Assembly (NCBI GenBank): GCA_028819235.1
Contig: JAPPMC010000197.1
Location: 1-53,647 of the forward strand
Source: Bryobacterales bacterium
Lineage (GTDB): Bacteria; Acidobacteriota; Terriglobia; Bryobacterales; UBA6623
Length of the DNA: 53,647 nucleotides
Direction of reading: 5' to 3'
The notes under the pieces were generated by a model. It was not told where the DNA came from, ran no database searches, and saw only the letters and a program-made list of their open reading frames with translations. The first letter of the stretch is position 1. Every line of letters starts with the position of its first letter. The position numbers were made by a program, and so were the translations under genes. Positions 1 to 9,103 of the stretch are shown here, piece after piece.

Positions 1-291
1 CTCAACACTCAATCCACCCGAAAACCGACCAAAATCAAAATCATGTCGTGCACCCGTAGGGTCGTGGGTCGCAGGCCCCTCGTCACGGACGGTCCGTTCG
101 CGGCAAGTCGCGTGCTCTGGACGAGGTCGCGCCCGTGCACGCGCCGCGCCCGGCTCTCACCGTCGGCCGGCGAGCCGTGTTGGGCGAGCCCTGCATCCAC
201 GGGACGAACCACTCGGTGCGGCGCGGAACCGACGCCCAACTGGCGGCGGACCGGGCAGGCCGCCAGAAGCGTCGACCTCTCGAACGGTTTC
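1..291. other. Non-coding tail downstream of the TonB receptor
   Basis: No convincing gene was seen here. The open frames are short, Arg/Pro-rich and are shadows of the neighbouring frame. The only clear structure is the inverted repeat at 240-266. The first 45 bases are noticeably richer in A and T than the rest and could belong to a regulatory region of something beyond the left edge. Confidence 0.5.
240..266 (-). terminator. GC-rich hairpin, likely terminator of the TonB receptor
   Basis: A perfect 8-bp inverted repeat (CTGGCGGC at 240-247, GCCGCCAG at 259-266) encloses an 11-nt loop. It lies 25 nt beyond the stop codon of the receptor on the minus strand. No U tract follows, so it is not a textbook intrinsic terminator. 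The position fits a terminator or 3'-end stabilising hairpin. Confidence 0.45.
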
Positions 292-3200
292 CTAGAACTC
301 GTACCGAAGACCGAATTGCAGGACCCGAGGAGGGATCAAGAGCTTTGAGTAGTTCCCGAAGCTCCCCGGGAACGTGAATGAGACCGTCTCCCAAGCATCG
401 GCGTTGAATCGCACCGAATTCGTCAGATTGAACGCCTCTGCGCGGAACTGCAAGCTGTGGCCCTCGACCGGAAGCACGAACCGCTTGCCAATTGCGAGGT
501 CCACAGAGAAGAGCCCGTGACCGCGCAGGTTGTTGCGCTGCCCGATCCCGCCCACCACGACCTGCCGGAAGGAATCCAAGGCTGCGCCCGGATTGCTGAA
601 GACGTTCGGGCCTGTGCCACCGCCGATCAGTTGCGCGCTCGTGGTGTTGGTCTGGGCAGGGATCGGGCCTACGGGCTCGGCGAAGTGCTGGTAGCAGTAG
701 CATGTCGGCCACGCCAGGCCGTTCAGCACGCTGAGCGGCATGCCAGACGTATAGCGAAACAGGCCGCTCAGCTGCCAGCCCCCAAGAAATGCCTCGCCCG
801 CCGGACCGACGTTGGAGAGGAACGGGCGGTTCTTGCCAAACGGGATCTCCGCTACCCAGTTCGCGTTGACTTGGTGCCGCATGTCGAAATCGGACCAGGA
901 CCGCTGCGCCTCGCGGTCCCACGAATTGATCACGCTGAACGCGGACCAGTAGGTGTCGCTCGGAATCTGGCCGAACCGCTCGCCCTCGCTTCGCCTCGCG
1001 CCGACCGAAACCAGGTCGCGAGACTCAGACAGGGTGTAGTTGAAGTCGAACTGGTACCCCTTCGAGAAGGCCTTGCGGAGGGACAGCTGCATGGAGTGGA
1101 ACGTCGCCGTCCCGAAGCTGCGCAGTGCATCGAAGGACCAGAACTGCGGATTCATGGACAGACCGGCGCCAAGGTCACTGCAGAACGGAACACAGGCGTA
1201 GTCGAGGTAATACATCGCCGTCCCGGTGTCCGGACTGCTGCCGCGAAGGACGTCGTAGACGGCCTGCGTCGCCGTGAGATCCGCCGTGGCAGCACCGGAA
1301 TACAGGTTCTCGAAGAACGCGACCGGCTGGACTGCCGCAGTTGGCCGGCCCTCGCGAATCTGCAATTCGAGCCCGCGGAGTGCGTCTAGGAGCAGCTCTC
1401 CCGAACCCGGGTCCTTAAAATTCACGTATTGCGCGGCAGCTGTGTCATTGACGAGCAGGCGGCGGCTGAAACGACCGACGTACCCCACATCCAGGACGAA
1501 ACCCGCACCCAGCTCCCGGGCGACCGACAGTGTCGGGTTGATGCTGTAGGGCGGCCGCAGGCTCGAGTCGACTCCTTGGGACCATGCCAGGCCATTTGGA
1601 TTCGGAGTGCCGGGCCCGCCCGGCGGGGGCGGCAGTAGTCCGGCGGCTGGGACGATCCCGGGGCCTTCGAACCGGGGCGAGTTCGCGACGGTGAAGGACT
1701 GGTTCGTGACCTTGCTGCTCAGGCCGAAGGCATTGCGGTCGAGCATCTGGGCCAGACCCATTCCGAAGATGCTGTAGAAGAGGCCAGCTCCCGCTCGGAT
1801 CGAAGTCTTGCCTGGTCCACCGAAGAGCCGTCCGAGGACGCCGTCGCGCGACTGCGGGGAGAACGCGATTGCCAGACGTGGGGAGAAGTTTCTCCAGTGG
1901 GTCGCCCAGAGCGGTCCGCCGTCAGGCCCGTCCGCCCTGACGAATCCCAGAGGCCCGGCTTCTCGCGTGGGTCGGCCGCTGGCGGCAAGGTCAAGGCGCC
2001 GGGCGATGTATTCGTCTATTGAGGGTGTCATGCTGACCTGCATGCCGTTGACTTCCCGCACGGGCGGCATCAGAGACCACCGCACGCCACCCGTGATGGT
2101 CAGTCCCGGCCTCACACGCCACGTGTCCTGAAAATAGAGCTCCAACTCCTCCATGCCGAAGGTCCGCCTGACCGGTTCTCCGAGCCCAAGCGGGTTGCCG
2201 TCCAGGTCATAGTTGTAGTTCGCGTCGTAGAAATTGACAAGGCCGAGAACCGTCGCCATGGTTTCGCGGAAGATCCCGGTGTTCTCCGGGGCTACCGGCA
2301 GCGGAGCCTCGAAAGTCGAGGCTCCGTCTAGCAGCGCCCATGCGGCCTGCTTGGCAAAGTGGTAGCTGCCGGCGTAGTTCGTCCGCCGGTTGCGGATCGA
2401 GCGGAACACACCGCCCAGATGCAACGTGTGAGCGCCCATCATCACAGAGACGTCCTCGGAGACCGTCTGAGTGGGCAAGTTGGTTTCCAGCGGGGTCGTC
2501 GTGCCCGACGCATTGTCGACAAGACTGTCGCCAAGCGTGATCAGGGAGTCGGCGCGAGCACCTGAGAGGCCGATCCTCTGCTCCGTGTACCCGTACCTGA
2601 AGTTGCTGACCACGCTGGTCCCGAACAGTCCGGTGTGCCCAAACGCAAAGCCACGGCTCAGATCACTGGTTTGCCTGTTCGGCACTTGGCCGGGAAACTG
2701 GGGCAAGCCAGTAATCCGGTCCCTCTGATAATTGCCCCGCACAAACATGCGGTGTGCACCGTTCCTGTCGGCGTTCCAGTCCGCCTTTCCTATGAGCGTG
2801 TTCCAGTGCAGGGGAGTCGAAGCGGTGAATCTGTAGCCCGCCGTGTTGAGTCCGTCACCGACGGTCGTGTCGTTGGGCGAAGGAAACGCCTTGAAGTACT
2901 CCAGCGCAGCCGGCCCCGGTCCTATGTTCAGGGGGTCGATCCGGGTTCGAATGAAGTCCGGATCAAGTTCTTGCACAGATCCGTCCGCTCCCCGGTAGCG
3001 GACGTATCCCTGGCGCATTGACTCGGACGGAACCGTGCGCACTGCCGAACCTTCGCTGGCATCACGGCGGCCTTCGTAGTTCACGAAATAAAAGGCACGG
3101 TCCCGTTTGATCGGACCGCCGACCGACGCGCCAAAGACATTGCGGATCAGCTTGGCGCGCTCAACGCCGGACCTGTTGTTGAAGAAGTCATTCGCGGCTG

Positions 3201-3990
3201 TGACCGTGTTGCGGTGAAACTCGTAGAGGGATCCGTGGATCTCGTTCGTGCCGCTCTTGGTCACGAGCGACACCTGCGCCCCGGACGACCTCCCTTGGTC
3301 GGCGTTTGCGGTGGTCGTCACCACCCGGAACTCCTGAATCGAATCGAGCGTGTTGCGCAGCACACTGGTGAATGGCATTCTGCCGTTCTGGTCGTTTACG
3401 TCGACGCCGTCCAAAGTCACGTTGGACTGGTCGCTCTGCGCTCCGTTCACGGATCCGTTCCGGATATCGCCGGCCTTCCGCCCGTCGAGCGGATCGGCGC
3501 TCAGGAACGTCACACCCGCCTGCAGCGACAGCAGACCAGCGGGGTTTCGCGCGTTGAGGGGGAGCTGCACAATTGGTCTCGTGCCAAATGCATTGCCCAC
3601 CGAAGCATCCGTAGTGTTGACCTGGGCGCCCGACGCCGTCACTTCGACAGTCTCGGCCACTGCCGCTACTTCCCCGAGGACGATGTCTTGGCTCACACTT
3701 GTGTTGACCCTGAGCTGCACACCCGAAATCGTCACCAGCTCAAACCCTGTCATCTCCGCGACGATGGTGTAGGGGCCGGGTGGCAGCTGGGCGAAGGCGA
3801 ATCGCCCGCCACCGTCCGACGTCGAGGATCGCTGGAGACCGTTGTCCTCGTTCAGCACGTCGATTGTCGCGCCGGGAACGACAGCACCTGTCGCGTCGCT
3901 GACGACGCCACTCAATCCCGCCGACTGGCCCACCACGGCTTGGGGCGCGACGAACGCCACAGCAACGACCCAAAGCGCCAGTCTTATCAT
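292..3990 (-). CDS. TonB-dependent receptor, Oar-like, with carboxypeptidase-regulatory N-terminus
   Basis: This is an outer-membrane TonB-dependent transporter of 1232 residues. The order is a signal peptide (about 1-22), a carboxypeptidase-regulatory-like beta-sandwich (about 25-105), a plug region with LDGVDVND near residue 200, and a long beta-barrel ending in an aromatic residue (GLRYEF). This architecture and length are typical of acidobacterial Oar-like receptors, usually thought to import glycans or peptides; the substrate cannot be read from sequence. The start at 3990 was chosen over an upstream GTG (4008) because GGAGGTG at 3996-4002 sits just upstream and a signal peptide follows at once. 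It is transcribed alone from the promoter at 4014-4042. It lies upstream of rpmH, where many bacteria carry dnaA. Confidence 0.93.
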   Translation of the reverse strand: MIRLALWVVAVAFVAPQAVVGQSAGLSGVVSDATGAVVPGATIDVLNEDNGLQRSSTSDGGGRFAFAQLPPGPYTIVAEMTGFELVTISGVQLRVNTSVSQDIVLGEVAAVAETVEVTASGAQVNTTDASVGNAFGTRPIVQLPLNARNPAGLLSLQAGVTFLSADPLDGRKAGDIRNGSVNGAQSDQSNVTLDGVDVNDQNGRMPFTSVLRNTLDSIQEFRVVTTTANADQGRSSGAQVSLVTKSGTNEIHGSLYEFHRNTVTAANDFFNNRSGVERAKLIRNVFGASVGGPIKRDRAFYFVNYEGRRDASEGSAVRTVPSESMRQGYVRYRGADGSVQELDPDFIRTRIDPLNIGPGPAALEYFKAFPSPNDTTVGDGLNTAGYRFTASTPLHWNTLIGKADWNADRNGAHRMFVRGNYQRDRITGLPQFPGQVPNRQTSDLSRGFAFGHTGLFGTSVVSNFRYGYTEQRIGLSGARADSLITLGDSLVDNASGTTTPLETNLPTQTVSEDVSVMMGAHTLHLGGVFRSIRNRRTNYAGSYHFAKQAAWALLDGASTFEAPLPVAPENTGIFRETMATVLGLVNFYDANYNYDLDGNPLGLGEPVRRTFGMEELELYFQDTWRVRPGLTITGGVRWSLMPPVREVNGMQVSMTPSIDEYIARRLDLAASGRPTREAGPLGFVRADGPDGGPLWATHWRNFSPRLAIAFSPQSRDGVLGRLFGGPGKTSIRAGAGLFYSIFGMGLAQMLDRNAFGLSSKVTNQSFTVANSPRFEGPGIVPAAGLLPPPPGGPGTPNPNGLAWSQGVDSSLRPPYSINPTLSVARELGAGFVLDVGYVGRFSRRLLVNDTAAAQYVNFKDPGSGELLLDALRGLELQIREGRPTAAVQPVAFFENLYSGAATADLTATQAVYDVLRGSSPDTGTAMYYLDYACVPFCSDLGAGLSMNPQFWSFDALRSFGTATFHSMQLSLRKAFSKGYQFDFNYTLSESRDLVSVGARRSEGERFGQIPSDTYWSAFSVINSWDREAQRSWSDFDMRHQVNANWVAEIPFGKNRPFLSNVGPAGEAFLGGWQLSGLFRYTSGMPLSVLNGLAWPTCYCYQHFAEPVGPIPAQTNTTSAQLIGGGTGPNVFSNPGAALDSFRQVVVGGIGQRNNLRGHGLFSVDLAIGKRFVLPVEGHSLQFRAEAFNLTNSVRFNADAWETVSFTFPGSFGNYSKLLIPPRVLQFGLRYEF

Positions 3991-4013
3991 TCGGACACCT
4001 CCTGACACACGAT

Positions 4014-4042
4014 ATTCTACCTGCCTTTCTCACATATCTCAA
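4014..4042 (-). promoter_or_regulatory. Sigma70-type promoter of the TonB receptor
   Basis: On the minus strand TTGAGA (4042-4037) and TAGAAT (4019-4014) are separated by 17 nt, each one mismatch from consensus. The predicted start of transcription is near 4007, giving a leader of about 17 nt that contains the GGAGGTG ribosome-binding site at 4002-3996. Confidence 0.75.
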
Positions 4043-4623
4043 ACGCATTCCTCACAATCTGCGCTCTTCGGCTGCCTTCCTCGATCATCAAAACGGAGTG
4101 AACGAGCCAGACAGGCTTGTTCTTGGAGCAATCGTTCGGTCCGAACCTGTTGGTGACGGGAGCTTTGCAGAGCACCTCGAGAATCGAAATTTGAGACGGG
4201 CGGCGGCTGATCGGGGAATGGTCGAAGGGGGAGTCACGCCGAGAACGCCAGCAGGTGGAGCCGAGCCGGGACCACCGGGCCGCCCTGTTTGCCAATCTGG
4301 CCGCTCCCGCGACTGCCACCTGCGCAGCCCCTCACGGCCGAACGCCGAGACGGTCGCCATTTCGGCTGTCGTGGGCGACCCTCCAGGGCTGGTGCTGGCC
4401 CAACCAGACCTGGCTAACACCGGCCAAGCGGGCAATGTGGGACCGTCAAAGGGCACCCGCAGGACGCCGACATCGGCGAGCGGAAGCCGGAGAGGCCCGG
4501 CTGGCAGCCGCTCCAATGGCCGGCCATCATGCTGCGCACAGGAGGGCTGTGCTAGTCTGGATCTCGGACATCCTAGCCGGCCGGATGGGTGTGGTTTCCA
4601 CGCTGGCGGGAAGGGCACTCACG
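4043..4623. other. Intergenic region upstream of rpmH
   Basis: This 580-bp stretch separates the divergent TonB receptor and rpmH. Long open frames cross it but are Arg/Pro/Gly-rich, lack a good start and resemble no family I know. No DnaA-box cluster or A+T-rich unwinding element was seen, so nothing supports an origin here. A weak extended -10 (TG-n-TAGTCT, 4550-4558) could serve rpmH. Confidence 0.45.
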
Positions 4624-4767
4624 ATGAAGAGGACGTACCAACCGAACCGTCGCAGACGCGCCAAGAAGCACGGCTTCCGCGTCCGCATGCGGACTCCTGG
4701 AGGGAGACGTGTCCTCGCTGCGCGGCGGGCCAAGGGCCGCAAGCGCCTCACTGTCAGCGACGAGTAG
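4624..4767 (+). CDS. rpmH: 50S ribosomal protein L34
   Basis: The 47-residue basic protein begins [19 protein letters not shown], the L34 signature, and continues with the [11 protein letters not shown] stretch. L34 is a small protein of the large ribosomal subunit. It heads the widely conserved cluster rpmH-rnpA-yidD-yidC-jag-mnmE found here in full. The length is normal for the family. Its last 59 nt overlap, in another frame, the only standard start codon available to rnpA. Confidence 0.97.
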   Translation: MKRTYQPNRRRRAKKHGFRVRMRTPGGRRVLAARRAKGRKRLTVSDE

Positions 4768-5152
4768 CAGCCTAGGCGGCCCCGGCAAGCCCCGTCCGAA
4801 TGCATTCCCGAAGGCTCGTCGGCTGCGAACGCGCGCCCAGTTCCGGGCCGTCTATGATGGAGGAGTCCGGGCTGGCAGCGGCTTGCTGACTGTGTTCGCC
4901 CTGAAGGCCGGTGCGGTCAGGCCTGCCCGAGTCGGCCTGACCGTGACCCGCAGGGTCGGGAACGCAGTCGTCAGGAACCGAGCCAAGCGGGCATTGCGGG
5001 AGGCCATGCGCAGGCACTGGCGGGCCCTGCCCAATAGCCTTGACGTGGTCCTGCATGCAAAGCCACGAATTCGACGCGCCACATCCGGCGAGGTTGAACA
5101 AGACGTCTTGCGCGCGCTGCGCAGGGCCGTCCACCGTGCGGGGCGGCGCTGA
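4709..5152 (+). CDS. rnpA: Ribonuclease P protein component
   Basis: This is the protein subunit of RNase P, which assists the RNA subunit in trimming tRNA 5' ends. The core runs from [13 protein letters not shown] (about residue 33) through the RNR motif ([14 protein letters not shown], about 90-103) that contacts RNA. At 147 residues it is about 30 longer than usual. The extra N-terminus (Ser/Gly/Ala/Pro-rich) arises because GTG at 4709 is the only ATG/GTG/TTG in frame before the core, which puts the start inside rpmH with a 59-nt out-of-frame overlap. Alternatively translation may start at a non-standard codon such as CTG 4751. Function is certain; the start is not. Confidence 0.93.
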   Translation: MSSLRGGPRAASASLSATSSSLGGPGKPRPNAFPKARRLRTRAQFRAVYDGGVRAGSGLLTVFALKAGAVRPARVGLTVTRRVGNAVVRNRAKRALREAMRRHWRALPNSLDVVLHAKPRIRRATSGEVEQDVLRALRRAVHRAGRR

Positions 5153-5162
5153 GGCCGTTCCC

Positions 5163-5384
5163 GTGGCTGGGCTGGGGCAGCGCGCCGCCGCGTCTGTCCT
5201 GCGCCTTTATAAGTCGGCGATCTCTCCAATGCTACCGAGCGCGTGCAGGTTCTTCCCGACCTGCTCGGAATACGCCAACGAAGCCATCGCCCGGCACGGT
5301 GTGGCCCGGGGCGGAGTGATGGCGGCCAAGAGGCTGCTGCGCTGCCAGCCATTCTCGGCCGGAGGCTACGATCCCGTCCCCTGA
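5163..5384 (+). CDS. yidD: Membrane protein insertion efficiency factor YidD
   Basis: This small protein (73 residues from GTG 5163) carries the YidD core [24 protein letters not shown], followed by conserved [14 protein letters not shown] at the C-terminus. YidD is an inner-membrane-associated factor that helps YidC insert proteins. It lies 10 nt after rnpA and 24 nt before yidC, its standard position. GTG 5163 gives the usual family length. A GTG at 5136 would overlap rnpA and add nine residues. Confidence 0.9.
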   Translation: MAGLGQRAAASVLRLYKSAISPMLPSACRFFPTCSEYANEAIARHGVARGGVMAAKRLLRCQPFSAGGYDPVP

Positions 5385-5408
5385 GGCCCCAGCCCCACCC
5401 ACAGCACA

Positions 5409-7133
5409 GTGAACGACGAGCAATTCATTCAGCGCCGAATGCTGCTGGCGGCGGTCCTGTCCGCCGTAGTGATGGGAGCGTACATCTATTTCGCGCCGAG
5501 GCCCCAGCCTGGCACGGATCCGGCCCCTGCGGCGCAGCCGGCCCCAGTTCGGGCTCCGGCCGAGCCAGACCAGTCTGCCGCAGCGCCGGCGGTCGAGGCC
5601 GCGGACGCGGACTTCGCCGCCGCAGCTGCCGAGACGGAATTCGAGGCTGCAGAAGAGCGCCGGATCGTGGTGGAGTCCGAGACTTACCGGGTCGAATTCA
5701 CAAATAGGGGCGCCGCCGTCACCAGCTGGCAGCTCAGGCGCTTCAGCGACGCAGCGGGAGACCCTCTCGACTTGGTGCACGAGCGTGGGGCGGCCCGCTT
5801 CGGAGGGCCGTTCCGACTGCTGCGGACGGGCGGCGACCCCATTGAGGGAGCCGACGATGCGCTCTTCGCCATCAGTCCGGGTCCGTCGGTCCGGAACGCA
5901 CCAGAGACTCTCACCTTCCGTTACTCCAAAGACGGCTTGGCCATACTCAAGCGCTTCTCGTTCGAGGCCGGCGGCCACATCGTAGAGCTCGAGACCCGGG
6001 TGACTGAAGATGGGCGGCCGCTGCGGCACCTGATCTCGTGGGGCGGCGGCTTCGGGGACACCGCCCAAGCCGGGAATCAGGCCTTCAGCCAGACGTTCTA
6101 CTTCGCCGACGGGGACATTGAGTACGTTACTGCGTCTGACGCCGACGATGAGCGGGTCACACACGTCGGGGCCTTCCCCTTCGTCGGGATCTCGGACCTG
6201 TTCTTCGCGCTGGCGGCAATTCCGCCGCCAGGCGAGGACATCCGGCTGGAGACGAGCGCCGTCGAGATCATTCCGCGCGGGGCCGACGCTGACTCCACCC
6301 AAGCCTACGTGGCCGGCGCGTTCGGCGGGGGAGGCCAGAACCGGCTGGACCTATTCGTCGGCCCCAAGAGCCGTGACGCGCTGGTCGAGGTGCAGGGCCT
6401 CGGCCGCACATTCCTTGGGCTCGTCGACTACGGCTTCTTCTCGTTCCTCGCCGAGCCGCTGTTCGCCGCGCTGCGCTGGGTGCACGCCAACATGGTGCAG
6501 AACTGGGGCTGGAGCATTGTCATCGTGACCGTGCTGATCAACACGATCCTGTTCCCCCTCAAGTACAAGAGCACCAAGTCGATGCGCAGGATGCAGCAGC
6601 TGCAGCCGCTGGTCAAGGAAATCAACAACCGCTACAAGGGCGTCAGCATGCGCGACCCGCGCAAGGCGAAGCAGAACCAAGAATTGCAGGAGCTCTACAA
6701 GAAGTACAACGCGAACCCCATGGGCGGCTGCCTGCCCATCCTGCTGCAGATGCCGTTCTTCTTCGCGTTCTACAAGCTGCTGACCGTGGCCATCGAAATG
6801 CGGCAGGCCGAGTGGCTGTGGGTAAGCGACCTCTCCAACCCCGAAACGCTCGCGATTCGGGTCCTGCCGCTGGCCATGGTCGCCACGCAGTTCTGGTCGC
6901 AAGCCCTGACTCCGACGCCAACGGCGGACCCGACGCAGGCCCGCATCATGAAGCTGATGCCGCTGGTGTTCGGCTTCATCTTCTACCAGTTTCAGGCAGG
7001 CTTGGTGCTATACTGGCTCACCAGCAATGTGGTGGGAATCGTCCAGCAGTTGGCGCTGAATCGCCTGCCCCAGGAGAAGCTGAAGATAGAGCGGGCGCCG
7101 CGGCGCCGGAAGCGCAAGCGGCGCGGACGGTAG
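5409..7133 (+). CDS. yidC: Membrane protein insertase YidC (Oxa1 family)
   Basis: YidC inserts and folds inner-membrane proteins, alone or with SecYEG. The 574-residue protein has an N-terminal transmembrane segment (about 10-28), an Ala/Pro-rich linker, a large periplasmic beta domain (about 75-345) and the five-helix Oxa1 core (about 350-550), with NPMGGCLPILLQMPFFFAFY and a basic tail. The start is GTG 5409. In the first core helix, Asn378 stands where E. coli has the groove Arg366 (LINTILFPL against IVRGIMYPL, by eye). It is co-directional with yidD and jag. Confidence 0.97.
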   Translation: MNDEQFIQRRMLLAAVLSAVVMGAYIYFAPRPQPGTDPAPAAQPAPVRAPAEPDQSAAAPAVEAADADFAAAAAETEFEAAEERRIVVESETYRVEFTNRGAAVTSWQLRRFSDAAGDPLDLVHERGAARFGGPFRLLRTGGDPIEGADDALFAISPGPSVRNAPETLTFRYSKDGLAILKRFSFEAGGHIVELETRVTEDGRPLRHLISWGGGFGDTAQAGNQAFSQTFYFADGDIEYVTASDADDERVTHVGAFPFVGISDLFFALAAIPPPGEDIRLETSAVEIIPRGADADSTQAYVAGAFGGGGQNRLDLFVGPKSRDALVEVQGLGRTFLGLVDYGFFSFLAEPLFAALRWVHANMVQNWGWSIVIVTVLINTILFPLKYKSTKSMRRMQQLQPLVKEINNRYKGVSMRDPRKAKQNQELQELYKKYNANPMGGCLPILLQMPFFFAFYKLLTVAIEMRQAEWLWVSDLSNPETLAIRVLPLAMVATQFWSQALTPTPTADPTQARIMKLMPLVFGFIFYQFQAGLVLYWLTSNVVGIVQQLALNRLPQEKLKIERAPRRRKRKRRGR

Positions 7134-7164
7134 CCTGTCAGGGCACGCACCGCGCCACCGGGCC

Positions 7165-7671
7165 ATGTCAGACATTGAGTGGACAGTTGAGTCTCTCGGC
7201 CCGAAGATCGACGAGTTCCTGAACCCGGTCCTTGACGCCGCGGATCTTGACGTCGACTACGACATCTTCGAGGTGCACGACGGCCTCGAGATCATCGGCC
7301 CGGAGCTGACGGTCGACTTCGAAGGGCGCGACGCCAGGCTGCTGCTGCGGCGTCGCGCGGAATTACTGCTAGCACTGGAGCAGCTGACGCTGGAAGCCCT
7401 GCGGGTCCCGCACCGGGACCGTTACCGGCTGATATTCGATGTCGACGACTACCGCATGCTGCGGATCGAGGAGCTATGCGAAAAGGCCAAGAAGGCCGCC
7501 GAGCAGGTCAAGAAGACCGGTCGTCCCTATGAGATGCGCCCGATGACCTCTCGCGAGCGACGCATCGTGCACGTGACGCTTAACGAAGACGACGAGGTCA
7601 CCACCGCTTCGGTGGGCACTCCGCCCTACCGCTACACGATCGTCGGCCTGCGCCAGCCGACGGCGGGCTAG
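7165..7671 (+). CDS. jag: Jag/KhpB-like RNA-binding protein (KH and R3H domains)
   Basis: This 168-residue protein sits 31 nt after yidC, where jag/khpB belongs. The first half (about 10-95) fits the KH-like domain. The second (about 100-165) carries the R3H signature: SRERRIVHVTL with the Arg-x3-His pair, then a Gly-x-Pro-x-Arg-like segment (GTPPYRYTIV). The N-terminal Jag_N domain of Firmicutes is absent, as is common elsewhere. Members bind single-stranded RNA and act in post-transcriptional control; the specific role here is unknown. Confidence 0.85.
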   Translation: MSDIEWTVESLGPKIDEFLNPVLDAADLDVDYDIFEVHDGLEIIGPELTVDFEGRDARLLLRRRAELLLALEQLTLEALRVPHRDRYRLIFDVDDYRMLRIEELCEKAKKAAEQVKKTGRPYEMRPMTSRERRIVHVTLNEDDEVTTASVGTPPYRYTIVGLRQPTAG

Positions 7672-7732
7672 AACCCTCGGAGGCCATGATCGGGGCGACG
7701 GCCAGCCGCGCCCGCTCGCCACAGGCAGCGCC

Positions 7733-9103
7733 TTGCCACCGCTTGACCCGAATCCCGCCGCAGCCACGCTGGATACCATCGTTGCCCTCTCCACCCCGGT
7801 CGGGAGGTCTGCGATCGGCGTGGTTCGCCTTTCCGGCCCCGCAGCTCTAAAGATCGCCGGCAGGCTCCTGCGGCGCGGTGCGCTTCGATCCCGCCGTGCG
7901 AGGCTGGACGTGCTGCTCGGAACCGACGGCGAGCCAATCGATGAAGTCGTCTGCACATCCTTTCCGCGGCCCCGCAGCTACACAGGCGAGGATGTCGTAG
8001 AGATCTCCTGTCACGGCTCCCCTCCGGTACTTAGATTCGCCGTGGAGCGCTCGTGCGAACTGGGTGCGCGGATTGCCGAGCCCGGAGAGTTCACGCGGCG
8101 GGCGTGGCGGAACGGACGCATGGACCTCGTGCAGGCAGAGGCCGTCCGGGACTTGATCGACGCAACCACGCTCTACCAGGCCCAAGTCGCCTCTCGCCAG
8201 CGTTCGGGAGCGCTCTCCGGCAAGCTGCGGGCCTGCAAACGCGGAGTCCTTGAGCTGATTGCGCGGCTCGAGGCCGGCATCGACTTCGCGGAAGATGACG
8301 TCGAAGTCGAGGACGGCACTGCGATCTCGGCCGCGATCGACCCGCTGCTGGCAGCCGTGGAACGGCTCGTCGACGGCTTCGCCCTCGGCAAGGTCGTCCG
8401 CTCCGGACTGAGGCTGGCCATCGTCGGCCGGCCGAACGTGGGCAAGTCCAGCCTGTTCAACCGCATGCTCGAGCGTGACAGGGCAATAGTGAGCCAGATT
8501 GCCGGCACGACACGAGACGTGATCAGCGACACGGCCTCATTCGACGGCATTCCGGTGGAACTGGTTGACACGGCCGGGATCCGCGCGAGCGGCGACGAGA
8601 TTGAGACGGCAGGCATCGAGCGGACTTGGCAGTCGCTGCAGGACGCTGACTTCGCTCTTGTGGTCGTGGACCTCTCGACCGAGGAATGCCCCGACGATCT
8701 CGACCTGTGGAGAAACGTCAGATCCGCCTGCCCGGCCCTTCTGGTCGGCAACAAGCGCGACTTGCCCCGCCGCTGCGAGTCCAAGGAAGCCATGGTCGAA
8801 GTGTCGGCCCTCACGGGAGAGGGCATTGATGGCCTCCGCACCCGTGTACGCGAGCGGGCCCTGCCCGGCCTTGAGGCGATGCGGGACAGTTCCCTCGTGA
8901 CGAACATCCGGCAGGAGGCGCTGCTGCGACGGTCCAAGGGAGCGCTGCAGCGGGCCGCCGAGGCGGCCTCCGCCGGAATTCCCCACGAGATGCTCCTGCT
9001 GGACCTCTACGAAGCGCTGGAGCCTCTCGACGCCATTACTGGCGCAACCACCATCGAGCAGGTCCTAGACGAGATCTTCTCGACGTTCTGCATCGGCAAG
9101 TGA
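7733..9103 (+). CDS. mnmE: tRNA modification GTPase MnmE
   Basis: With MnmG, MnmE makes the 5-aminomethyl-type modification of wobble uridine in certain tRNAs. The 456-residue protein has the N-terminal tetrahydrofolate-binding domain (DTIVALSTPVGRSAIGVVR), a helical domain and an inserted G domain: GRPNVGKSS (G1, about 230-238), DTAG (G3) and NKRD (G4). It ends in the diagnostic CIGK, whose Cys is catalytic. The start is TTG 7733. Length is normal. mnmG is not in the window. Confidence 0.96.
   Translation: MPPLDPNPAAATLDTIVALSTPVGRSAIGVVRLSGPAALKIAGRLLRRGALRSRRARLDVLLGTDGEPIDEVVCTSFPRPRSYTGEDVVEISCHGSPPVLRFAVERSCELGARIAEPGEFTRRAWRNGRMDLVQAEAVRDLIDATTLYQAQVASRQRSGALSGKLRACKRGVLELIARLEAGIDFAEDDVEVEDGTAISAAIDPLLAAVERLVDGFALGKVVRSGLRLAIVGRPNVGKSSLFNRMLERDRAIVSQIAGTTRDVISDTASFDGIPVELVDTAGIRASGDEIETAGIERTWQSLQDADFALVVVDLSTEECPDDLDLWRNVRSACPALLVGNKRDLPRRCESKEAMVEVSALTGEGIDGLRTRVRERALPGLEAMRDSSLVTNIRQEALLRRSKGALQRAAEAASAGIPHEMLLLDLYEALEPLDAITGATTIEQVLDEIFSTFCIGK

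Noticed and set aside
83-922. Long open frame on the minus strand overlapping the TonB receptor C-terminus
   Set aside because: It is Arg/Pro/Gly-rich, shifted one frame from the receptor and shows no family motif; in such GC-rich DNA long shadow frames are expected.
4098-4775. 225-codon open frame running through the rpmH upstream region and over rpmH
   Set aside because: Its composition is low in hydrophobic residues, it has no ribosome-binding site, and it covers the certain rpmH gene in another frame.
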